Source: a virus | DNA: 34,250 bases | Reading direction: 5' to 3' (one strand) | IMG/VR virus record: IMGVR_UViG_3300035670_000770 | Coordinates: 1-34,250 of that record | Translations under genes and position numbers: made by a program | In this document: positions 6,742 to 16,100 of the stretch, one piece after another | Numbering within the stretch: position 1 is the first letter of the stretch | How the letters are laid out: every line of letters begins with the position of its first letter | The notes under the pieces: generated by a model | Told to the model about the DNA's origin: nothing | Database searches by the model: none | What the model saw: the letters and a program-made list of their open reading frames with translations, nothing else

Positions 6742-9174
6742 TCAATATGTGCCCCCATCAATGGTTGTAGTCCATACTGGAACTCCAGAACCATTTACAG
6801 TTAGAATTTGATTTGAAGTAGTAGCATCATTTGTGCCTGCTGCTACTGTAGTGGTTATTCTTTTATATGCATCAAAGAATGGAATACCATTTTGAATACC
6901 AATTTCTAGTTTAGTTGTATTGAAATAAGCACTTCCTACAGTTCCACTAAAAACATTTCCCGAGTTTGTTGCATCTGGAATATATGTAAAATAATAATTA
7001 ATTACATCCTCAGAAATTCCAGATTCATCATAACCAAAGAAACCAGTCTTTAATGAACCATTATAGTACTTAAATTCAATACCACGATCCATATTATCAT
7101 CTGCACCTTGAGTGAATGTTAAATCCACACCAGCTGCAATTCCACCCGTCAATGCTTGACTAAGTTCAATTTCGGATGTTCCAGTATTTATTGTGATAAT
7201 AGTGGTGCCGTTTGGAATGTTAGCATCTCCACTAACAATGTCTCCAACATTTAATCCAACTACAGAGTCCAACTGCAATAGTGTTGCACCTGTGGCTGCA
7301 GAAGAAGATAAATTTTTCTCACTAATGCTATCACCAATCGTGAAAATTGGATCATTTACAGTCATTACAGTTGAATTTACTGTAGTAGTAGTACCAGTTA
7401 CAGTAAAGTTACCTCTAACAACTACTTCACCACCAGAATCTCCAGCTGAAGGATATGGATCAATTACAATAGTTCCAGCACCAGATTCACTGTAAATAGT
7501 TGTATCTTGAATTTTTAGATTTCCAAAATCTACAATTGTTGATGCAGTACCAATATTTAAGTTTTGTGCATCACCAAAAGCATTAACAGTTGTTGCAGTT
7601 GCATTTGCTAAGTTGAATGTTGTGGTAGTTACTGTTAAATCTCCACCATCAATATTTACATCCCCATCAACATCTAAATTATTATTAATATTAGTTGTTC
7701 CAAGTGCAGAACCTATTTGAATATCAGTAGCTGCCCCACCAAAATTAATTGTCTCTACATTTTGATTGAGTAAATTAAATGGTGTAGATGTGAGATTTGT
7801 GGTTAAATTTCCACCATCAATATTTAAATTATTATCAATATCAATATTTGCGGTTGCAAATGTAATCAATTCTGATGTACTTGTAGTATCAACAGTAATA
7901 AAACTATTGGTAGAATTTTTTACTACAAATGCAGCAGCAGTAGAATTTTCTACTATAATATTCACATTGGATAAATTATTACCAATATCTATAACTTCAT
8001 TACCATTTGAAGTAGAAATATTAAAATATTGATTTGTGGATTCACTGATGTTGAAAGCAGTAGCAGCATTATCTTCTACTACATTATAAATTGAAGAAAT
8101 ATTATTGCCTACAGTAATTAATTCAGCATTTTCTCCAGTATCAATTTTAAGATATATATTGCTAGACTCTTTAATTGTATATGCTGAAGTTTGAGAATCT
8201 TTAATTACAGTATCTACTGTTGTTAAAGAGTTACCTAGTGTTACTTTTTCACTTGAATCTGTTGTGGTAACATCTAGATATACATTAGTATCTTGTTTTA
8301 CTTGGAAAACATTAGTTGAATTATCTAAAATTTCAATAGATGTTTTAGATAATGAATTGCCAATATAAATTTTTTCTGCTGAATCAACAGTGTCTATTTT
8401 AATGTATGAATTGCCACCTTCTTTTATATCTAATGCTGCAGCAGTATCATCACGAAGATTAAAATTTGTTGCAGAATCAGTTAAATTGACATCTCCACCC
8501 TGTACAGTTAAGTCTCCACTAATTGTAAGATTTGTTGGAGATCCAACTTGACCAACATTAAATGAACCACCTACAAATAGATCACCACCAATACCAACGC
8601 CACCAGTCACAACAAGTGCACCACTTGATGTTCCACTAGAAGCAGTTTGATCTGAAATTGTTATTGCAACACCAGCTGCAAAATTCCAATCTGCACCTTC
8701 TACTTCTAATCTATCATCAGTTGTTTCATCGTATCTAATTTTAGTATCTTTACTTGATCCAAATGTTAAATATGTATCATCTGGGATTTGAATTTCACCT
8801 GCTCCATTTGGGTCTAATACAATATCGCCATCTGTATCAGTTGAAAATATGGTATTAGTATCGAAGCCAAGATTATCTACATAAAATTCATTTATTTTTT
8901 TGGCTGAGTCAACTATTATAGCAGAGTTCTCAGTTAAAGTTCCATGTCCATGATCTAAAAGATCAGTAAAATATTTACCACCAACTACTTCAATATTTGC
9001 AGCAATACCACCAGATTCAGTACCAGTTCCAAGGTACATCTTACCATAAGATGTTACTGTGGCAAGTTGGGCATCTGTGTATGTTCCTGTACCCCAAGAA
9101 TACCCTAATTCACCTTGCCCCAGATTTGGTTGAGAAGTTCCAGAGGATCTTTTAATTTTAATGATAGTTGCCAT
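6742..9174 (-). CDS. Repeat-containing tail fibre or appendage protein
   Basis: The 810-residue protein starts with MATIIKIKRSSGTSQPNLGQ, then GELGYSWG, a common N terminus of cyanophage fibre-like proteins. It has no transmembrane segment. Residues about 230-445 hold five imperfect repeats of about 42 residues. Later come DGDVNIDGGDLTV-type units and GEVVVRGNFTVTGTTTTVNS, typical of fibre shafts that trimerise. The C-terminal part (DRGIEFKYYNGSLKTGFFGY, then FTYIPDATNSGNVFSGT) is a module I recall from many cyanophage structural proteins. By position it replaces T4 gp12/wac. Fibres of this sort are candidates for receptor binding, but the binding end cannot be assigned from sequence. AGGGA lies about eight bases upstream of the start. 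Confidence 0.82.
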   Translation of the reverse strand: MATIIKIKRSSGTSQPNLGQGELGYSWGTGTYTDAQLATVTSYGKMYLGTGTESGGIAANIEVVGGKYFTDLLDHGHGTLTENSAIIVDSAKKINEFYVDNLGFDTNTIFSTDTDGDIVLDPNGAGEIQIPDDTYLTFGSSKDTKIRYDETTDDRLEVEGADWNFAAGVAITISDQTASSGTSSGALVVTGGVGIGGDLFVGGSFNVGQVGSPTNLTISGDLTVQGGDVNLTDSATNFNLRDDTAAALDIKEGGNSYIKIDTVDSAEKIYIGNSLSKTSIEILDNSTNVFQVKQDTNVYLDVTTTDSSEKVTLGNSLTTVDTVIKDSQTSAYTIKESSNIYLKIDTGENAELITVGNNISSIYNVVEDNAATAFNISESTNQYFNISTSNGNEVIDIGNNLSNVNIIVENSTAAAFVVKNSTNSFITVDTTSTSELITFATANIDIDNNLNIDGGNLTTNLTSTPFNLLNQNVETINFGGAATDIQIGSALGTTNINNNLDVDGDVNIDGGDLTVTTTTFNLANATATTVNAFGDAQNLNIGTASTIVDFGNLKIQDTTIYSESGAGTIVIDPYPSAGDSGGEVVVRGNFTVTGTTTTVNSTVMTVNDPIFTIGDSISEKNLSSSAATGATLLQLDSVVGLNVGDIVSGDANIPNGTTIITINTGTSEIELSQALTGGIAAGVDLTFTQGADDNMDRGIEFKYYNGSLKTGFFGYDESGISEDVINYYFTYIPDATNSGNVFSGTVGSAYFNTTKLEIGIQNGIPFFDAYKRITTTVAAGTNDATTSNQILTVNGSGVPVWTTTIDGGTY
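7830..8490 (-). repeat. Five ~42-residue fibre-shaft repeats encoded in the 810-aa gene
   Basis: Translated repeats follow the pattern D-N/S-x-x-T/A-A-F-x-[IV]-K/S-x-[ST]-x-N-x-Y-x-x-[IV]-x-T, then E-x-[IV]-x-[IV]-G-N-x-[IL]-S. Examples are TSAYTIKESSNIYLKIDT and ATAFNISESTNQYFNIST. Boundaries are approximate. The repeat is visible at protein level and has diverged in DNA. Confidence 0.7.
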
Positions 9175-9191
9175 TTTTGTTTCCCTGATGG

Positions 9192-9428
9192 TTAGTAATT
9201 ACCGCAATTGATGGTTAACCCATTTCTTTCTATAATATTAGATGCAACCCAAGCATTTAAGTTTGAATCATATTGTAAAATAGCACCGTGAGAAGCATTT
9301 AAAGCATCAACATCAGATAAAGATGCTATTCTATTGGCAGTATTTGTTGCTAGTGTTATAACTTGAGGTTGATTTGATACACTAGTTTTAATTTGAGGAC
9401 TTTTTTCAAGTCTTACGTTTACGTTCAT
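9192..9428 (-). CDS. Small structural protein, unknown (78 aa)
   Basis: The protein contains IASLSDVDALNASHGAILQY followed by DSNLNAWVAS, a motif found in many phage fibre and baseplate proteins (the 'SDVDxxxxxxGxxLxYdxxxxxW' pattern). Here it makes up most of a stand-alone small protein. The start is well defined: CCAGGAG lies five to six bases upstream and the ATG overlaps the previous stop as ATGA. It is probably a minor virion or fibre-assembly protein made with the 110- and 810-residue neighbours. Confidence 0.72.
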   Translation of the reverse strand: MNVNVRLEKSPQIKTSVSNQPQVITLATNTANRIASLSDVDALNASHGAILQYDSNLNAWVASNIIERNGLTINCGNY

Positions 9429-9757
9429 GTTACTCCTGGATTAATAGTAACAATTCCCTCTAATACTCTAGTCTTTTTCCCATATTCATTTTCTATAAGA
9501 ATATCATATAAATACCTTCCCTGTTCAAGTAATGAAGTTTGGCTAGAATTTAATTCAAGTACTACAGTTCCAGTAGGTCGAGATGCGGCAAACGAAAGTG
9601 TAAAATTTACAGAGGTTGAACTATAGTATGATTTTTTTATTTTAGCTTCACCAGTGTATCCAGTCAAATCCCATGGAAGATTATTATCATCATATATGGT
9701 GATTTGAGCATTAAAATCAGAACCTTGGTCAATATACAGGTTTTTTACGGCTGCCAT
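9425..9757 (-). CDS. Conserved small virion protein, Ig-like or BppU-like (110 aa)
   Basis: The sequence MAAVKNLYIDQGSDFNAQI, then DLTGYTGEAKIKKSYYSSTS and RYLYDILIENEYGKKTRVLE, has the alternating strand pattern of a small beta sandwich. It resembles phage baseplate or fibre adaptor domains that begin with 'QGsdF' and contain 'DLTGyt'. The match is from memory and is weak as to function. It is the first gene of a late unit, with TATAAATA octamers 8 and 33 bases upstream of its ATG. No ribosome site sits at normal distance: the nearest GGGAGA is about 25 bases upstream, in the hairpin arm. Confidence 0.75.
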   Translation of the reverse strand: MAAVKNLYIDQGSDFNAQITIYDDNNLPWDLTGYTGEAKIKKSYYSSTSVNFTLSFAASRPTGTVVLELNSSQTSLLEQGRYLYDILIENEYGKKTRVLEGIVTINPGVT

Positions 9758-9764
9758 TTACTGG

Positions 9765-9772
9765 TATTTATA
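9765..9772 (-). promoter_or_regulatory. Perfect late promoter octamer TATAAATA, proximal copy
   Basis: The minus strand reads TATAAATA ending eight bases before the ATG at 9757. If used in the normal way (start about six bases beyond the octamer), the transcript would be almost leaderless. It directly abuts the inverted repeat at 9774-9810. Confidence 0.55.
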
Positions 9773-9773
9773 T

Positions 9774-9810
9774 AGAGAGGTCTCCCTAATATTTATAAGG
9801 AGACCTCTCT
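9774..9810 (-). terminator. Perfect 12-bp inverted repeat after the NblA-like gene, hairpin or terminator
   Basis: The arms are AGAGAGGTCTCC (9774-9785) and GGAGACCTCTCT (9799-9810), fully complementary, separated by a 13-base loop. It starts four bases past the stop codon of the NblA-like gene, where a terminator or 3'-end stabilising hairpin is expected. No U-tract follows on the minus strand, so classic intrinsic termination is doubtful. The loop contains a late promoter octamer. Confidence 0.75.
9790..9797 (-). promoter_or_regulatory. Perfect late promoter octamer TATAAATA inside the hairpin loop
   Basis: The minus strand reads TATAAATA exactly within the loop of the 12-bp inverted repeat. 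Initiation about six bases downstream would give a leader of roughly 26-28 bases ahead of the 110-residue gene, starting near GGGAGACC. This is the more plausible of the two octamers. Confidence 0.65.
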
Positions 9811-9814
9811 TAAA

Positions 9815-9973
9815 TTATTTTGGCAATAATAAATTTAGAACAGTTTGCTGTTGTGTGTGATACAATTTAGCAAACTCTTTGGCAATTTTTTTCGCATCTT
9901 GTTCATTCAATGTATCTATATCATTGTATATTTTTTGGAGCGTAAATTGCTTAGATAGAGGAAGATCGTTCAT
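9815..9973 (-). CDS. nblA: NblA-like phycobilisome-degradation adaptor (52 aa)
   Basis: The translation is MNDLPLSKQFTLQKIYNDID, TLNEQDAKKIAKEFAKLYHT, QQQTVLNLLLPK. It fits the NblA pattern: a short N-terminal tail, a [EK]QF.L.K helix, an acidic S/N-E-[QD]-[DA] turn, then a second helix with a [FL]...LY/R-Q segment and a hydrophobic C-terminal end. Against Synechococcus elongatus NblA as I remember it, QQFDLQK lines up with KQFTLQK and the two helices align without gaps. NblA (usually 50-60 residues) dimerises, binds phycobilisome rods and presents them to the Clp protease. Phage copies are known (Ma-LMM01 and marine cyanophages). The start overlaps the upstream gene by 23 bases with no ribosome site, so coupled translation is likely. 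The alternative is an unrelated helical hairpin of the late module. Confidence 0.68.
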   Translation of the reverse strand: MNDLPLSKQFTLQKIYNDIDTLNEQDAKKIAKEFAKLYHTQQQTVLNLLLPK

Positions 9974-10187
9974 TTAATTTCAATATAAGGTTTTTTATTT
10001 CATTTAGCTCGGACTTGAGATCCTGTAGCTCATTATCAATCCTATCAATTTTTTGAGATTTTGTCTGTCTCATTTGATAGCTTTTCATATACGATTCATA
10101 CTCATATATATTACTGTTTACGATGGCACCACTTTCAATATCTCGATAAAGACCTGGGTGCCCATCAACCATTACTTTTTTCATCAT
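9951..10187 (-). CDS. Small coiled-coil protein of the late operon, unknown (78 aa)
   Basis: An N-terminal segment, KVMVDGHPGLYRDIESGAIV, is followed by a strongly heptad-patterned C-terminal helix (about residues 45-73: IDRIDNELQDLKSELNEIKN and onward). The ATG ATG start overlaps the stop of the 2094-residue gene (ATGA), so it is coupled to it. The N-terminal sequence is one I associate with a conserved cyanomyovirus hypothetical, possibly a clip that trimerises on the tail. No defined function. Its 3' end overlaps the NblA-like start by 23 bases. Confidence 0.75.
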   Translation of the reverse strand: MMKKVMVDGHPGLYRDIESGAIVNSNIYEYESYMKSYQMRQTKSQKIDRIDNELQDLKSELNEIKNLILKLNERSSSI

Positions 10188-13100
10188 ACTGCCAATGCAA
10201 TTGCTCTAAAGTTTCTTATTTTGGGGATATTAGTTTGATCCCCACTAATCATACAAATTTTAATTGAATATTCTTTAAATTCAGTTAAATTTTTAGTTTC
10301 AAATTCAAATGCTCTATAATCATTGGAATTTGTTGATATTGGATATGATATTGCAGGAAGTTCAATGTAATCCATATCATCAAATTTACCTAGATTTCCA
10401 TCACCATTAATCTTAGCAAATACTTTAATATCAGAATATGTTCCGTTTAGACCTTGCTTTCTGACGCCATCTAGTAATACTTTAATAGATGTAGATGTAT
10501 TTTGGAGAGTTATTTTTTTGGTAACATATGAAGAATATGTTCCAGAATTTGGAGTCAATTCTGCAGATATATCTACATCACCATTTAGAGTTTTTTTACT
10601 AATTCTGTTACATACTGTAATTGCAGATGATCCAGTAACATCTATGATAGGACTGATGTTATCAAGTTCTGTAGACAATCTTAAATTGAATACTAGAGAA
10701 GAAGGTGTAGATGGGAAATATGCTGAGTTATTTGCACTAGATACCACAATTCTAGAAGTTGTTAACTCACAATATTGTTTATTTTCAACAGATTCTTCTT
10801 CAACTTGGGCAAATGATGTCTGTGGTGCATATAAACTGTTTCCAGTAATACTAGTAAAAGTTATACTCAAATCTGTAGATGGTAGTACAAGTGTATTGAT
10901 ATTTGGATATAGCTCTTCATATTGAATATTTCTAGATGCAGTTACAGAAGTTCCACCAGCAATTGCAGTAGAATTTGCTGTATTGGTGGCTGCAATTTCG
11001 TATGAATCAAGATCAATAACATTAGTAATTTTGTGAGTTTTGTTAATTTCAGTTAGAGGAATACCATTGATTGAATAACATTTGACAATAGAACCAATAG
11101 CATGAACAGTTGCTAAGCTTCCAGATACACCTCTTTCTGAAATTGTTAATGTGTTTCCAGAAATTGAAGTATACTTCATAATTTCACTGCCAATTAACAC
11201 ATAACCAGGATTGGTTGCAGATACAGGTAACCCATTGATAGTTTTCCAAGTAGTAGCTGTTGCATTTCCAACAGTTACATTACCAGTTTGAGATGCAGTT
11301 GTGATAGCAGTATTTAATGTAGTATTTGGAGCATCCGATGACACTGAATTTAGTTTTACATAATTCTGTATACTATTCATACAATGGTTTGGATGATATA
11401 CTTTAATAGTGGCAGAACCATTGGTGAAAGATAATGGATCTGAATTTAATACTGCACTTGGAATTGGATCATTTTTTAATTTACAAGTATAAGTTGAATT
11501 TGTAATAAATTTAGCTCTATTCATTACAAATTTGACATCTTCAAATTGATCTGGTGTCCAGGTAGACATATTCTGAGACTTGAATAATGATCCAGAATAT
11601 GGTTGCTTGTCAATAACAAATGATGTTAATATATCAGTTTCAGCAAGTCTAGAAATCCAAACTCTATATTCTGTAGAATCACTTTTAATCATAAATGCAT
11701 AATAAGTATCTTGATTTAGATATACAGGTGATGGGAAAGTAAATCTAGTTGCTACAGATGCATTGGCGGATACTTTTACGTTTGCAGCTTCTACGACTGA
11801 AACACTATATGGAACTACTGTTTCAGTAACAGTTCCATTTTCCATTGTTCTGATTTCTACTGAAACAGGAATAGATGAATCTTTGGATTGGAAGTAAAGA
11901 TCAATAGATGATATAAATACACCGCCCTCAAGATCTACAAGGAAAGACTGTGCAAGTGGATCTCTTCCTCCACCCCCACCTCTTGGTGGTGGAGGTGGTG
12001 GTGGATCTGGAACGAATACAGTTCTAGTCCCTTTAATAGGCGATGAAGTAATTTGAGGTACGTCTAATGATACAACATTACTAGTTAGACTGATTCTTGC
12101 TCCTATTGTATCATATATATTTTCTGCATTGGATTGAGAGATGCCATAAATTGATGTTCCTGTAATTTCATCACATAGTTTAAATACTGAAGTTCCAGTT
12201 TGATATGTGTTTGGGGGAATAATTAAAAACGCATTTACTGTACCAACTGAATTTGCCTTTATTCTTGGAGAAGTTAACGTTACAGTTCCAGTTGCACCAG
12301 ATTGATTTCCAGTTATTCTAAATGTAGATCCTAGAGACACTGGATTTAAGTTACTTCCATCAGTTGTTACAATATCATCAATACTCAAATAAGTTGATGT
12401 TGATGTATAAGAACCTAGTATATCAGTTGTAACAGTTGCAGTAATTAGATTCAAACCTTCAACTGTAGTTGTTATTTCTGGGCGTAATGTTACAGTCTCA
12501 CCAACCACAAAAGTCCCAGTTCTATTTGACATTCCTGTTATATTTTTAGGGAATATCATTGAATCATTTAATGAATCATCAACAAAAAAGTGGAATAATG
12601 TATTTGGTTTTAATTTAGTTGCAACTAAATTAACTATCCTAGATCTAATAAATTCATCGGATACAATACTATTAATACTATCACCAACTTGTATTTCTTG
12701 GGTTAGGGATGAAAATGTATTATTTACACCAGCTCTTTCTTGAAATACATTTGTACCACCACCTGTTCTGGCAGAACCAGTTGAAGTCCATCCGCCCCAT
12801 TGTTCACCAGCAGCACCGCTATTATCGAATAAGAATCTGATTGGACTTGCTAGATCAATCTGTTGGGTCTCTCTTTGAGTTCTTACAGTATCAAACCAAA
12901 CATCTTTGTTTGGATCTAAAATGAGTTCGCCATTCCATGAAATAACTTCAAATGGTTGTAGATTTTCTACTCTACTTGCGTATTGCTGAGTGATATATGG
13001 AACTTCAGTATATGGAAGTGTTACTAATGAACCTTTCTTTCTGGTTGTTGAAGATGAATCATAATTTAAATTAATGTTATTTACATATGGATATGGTCTT

Positions 13101-16100
13101 AATAATGCATTGGCTGTGTCAATGGACGCTGTATATTGGACATCATTTAAATTAGCCAGGGCAGTAGTCTTAAAATTGTCTACAATAAATCCAGTCTTAA
13201 ATCTATTATTTCCATCATCATCGACAATATTTAAACTATTGGTTCCAATTTCAAGTAAGTTTAGTGAAGTCAATGTTTCTACATTTTCTAGCCTTCTGTC
13301 AATTAAACCAATATCCTTCATTGTATATCTCTTAGACTGCTGTATATTCAATACAGCGTCAGAAGCAGATTTCATGTATGGTGGAATTGTTACTGTAGCC
13401 AGTAATAGTGCATTTTGAATACTTTCTGGCTCTTGTGGATTATTAGTTTCAGATCCTTTGATAGATACTAAATTACCGTTTTCATCTAAGAAAATTTTAT
13501 CAATTCTACCAAGGTAGTAATCATAATCTGCACTAACTACTTCACCAGGGAAAGCAAAGGTTGAAATGCTTCTGGTTAACTGGTAATAATTTAAAGCTGA
13601 TGCAGTTTCTTGGTATGGAATGGTTAATGATCCACCAGTTCCAGATGATGGTGTTGTTTCATATCTAAAGTCTACTATATCTGTATATGAAGTGCCATCA
13701 TATGCAGTTGGAATTTCTGCATAATCTACTTCTGTTGGATCATATGAATTAGCCGAATAAAAATCATTTGATATATTTGAATGATTGTAATAATCAAATA
13801 CAACAATAAATTTATTGGTTGGAACTGGTCGGTTTTGTATCTTTACTAGCTTAGAAATATTGTAAAATTCTGAGCTATCATTTTTTACTAATACATAATT
13901 ATTAGTAATATCTTTGTACTTTCCATAAGTTGATGCAGTTACAACTTTTCCAGAAATATTAAAATTAGATATAATATTTACACTAAGAGCTAATGAAGTT
14001 CCTTGTGGAAATTTATCTGCACTTAAGTAAATAACGTATAATGTAGTACCACTGATTGAAATAATTTTTGCTCTAATATTTTCATAAGTAATAATATCGC
14101 CTTCCTTTAAATCTGTTGCACTATTAATAACCAAAGAATCAAACATAGTTTGATTTGTATCTGTTGAAGCTAGTGCTTCGTGGATAGCGTGAACACGATA
14201 TACATCTGAAAATTTTAATGAAATTTCATTGTCACTAATTCTAGTTCCATATATTGTATTAGTTGAATTTTTTGACTTGGTAACTGATAAGAAATTAAAT
14301 TTATTAGCAGATTTAATTTTTAAAGTCGGATTATTTACTCTAGCTTTATATACAACAACAACTGATGTTCCACTTAAAGTAGAATCTACACTTAAGCTAA
14401 TACTAGTAGAAGAAATAACGGTAGCAGTAAATGCTACAGTTCCAGATGAATTTGTTACTAAAATATCAGATGCAGATAGGGTATAATCTGAAGTCGTTGA
14501 AATATTTACCGCACTCCCAGTAACAATTTTAGTTTCGGTAATAGTCTTGTAGTAAGATAAATCACTAACAGATTTTAAAACACTATTTGAAAATTTAGTG
14601 AAGAAATTAGTGCCAGAATTGCTTAATTTTGGTACTAATTTTTTAACATTATAGTAAGTTCCATTTGCAATTGTACCTGTAACAGTTACAGATGTATCTG
14701 AACTTACTGCAGAAATAGTTACCGTACTGGTTCCAATACGAAGTTTCATTGGAGCTTTTAAATCTTTTGTAAATGCAGTTCCAATTCCAGTGAGTGTATT
14801 GTTATTGACAGTAAAACTACTTCCAGTTATAGATACTTCATCTAAAAATACGTCTGCAGAAAATCCAGATGAAGTTTTAACATCTGTAATATTTTCAATT
14901 TTATTATCAACAACACTAGAAATAGTATACGTATTTAAATCTCTACTATTTGAAATAATAGAACCAGATAAAAATTGACCTGTAATTTGACTTAATACAA
15001 TAGTATTTCCACTAATTGATTCTACTACTGCTTGAGCACCATTAGAGGAAAAAACAAAATCTCCTGTCAATACAGTTGGTGTCGGTTGAGTAGTTACTAT
15101 AGTTGTAAATAAAGTTAAATCTGCAAGAAATAATTTTTCTCCCGCAATGAGTGAAAGAACTCTGGCTTTACCAATTTGAGTTTCTGTAGATCCTACAGTT
15201 TTATTAAGAACTAATGTTACTCCAGGTAATACCCCATTAACAATTGTTGATGCATTTAATCTTAAATAATTTCCAAATGAAGCAAGTGCACCTTGATTAT
15301 TAATAGATGAGAATTTTCTTGGCTTTTCAATTGTCAAATACTTTTTACTAGTGTTCTCAACTTGAAACCCTTTGACATATGATTTGAGTGGATCTAATTC
15401 TATTGTGTAATAATTAGTTGCATCAATAGCATCTCCATCTTGAGCAGTTGGAGTTCTGTTTAAAATCTTCTTTCCGTCTGGAAGAACGTCATTTATACTA
15501 TAGACTCCATTATTTTCACCATTGTTATATGTCTCTTTAACTCTAAGATTGACAGTGTTTATTGTATAATTTCCAGATTCATCATAAGTTCTTCTGGCTA
15601 GATTTTTTTCTAATTCATTGTAAACTGAAGTTTCTGTTTGCTGAATAAGTTTACCTTCTTCCAGACGCAATAGTTCGATAAATGTAGAATCTGCTGCAAA
15701 ATTAATGTCTTGTTTTGATAATACTGCTTCAATTTTTAATCTATCTGCACCTGGCGCTGTGAAATTAGATGATCCTACTGCATTATCATATAAAGAGGAA
15801 TCCGTGTCTGCATTTACAATGATTTCAGTTACAGATAATCCAATTTTATATGATGGGAAGTTAGAATACTGATCTAAAATAATTGTTTGTGATGGAACAT
15901 TAACAAAAAATCCCCTGAGGAAATATACACCTTCAGTGATAAATGCAGCAGAACCAGTAAAGTTAGTTGCGTTTTGAGTAGCAGTTACTGCAACAGGATT
16001 ATCTGAGGAATCTACTAATGTTTCATTGTTTGAGAATTTAGTTAATTGAGTGCCATTTACAATATTTCCAGATGAAATATATTTTACATATAATGTAGCG

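Noticed and set aside
9815-9973. Reading the 52-residue gene as an ordinary small tail-assembly protein
   Set aside because: The QF.LQK helix, turn and second-helix spacing fit NblA better than any virion family I know. The alternative remains open and is reflected in the confidence.
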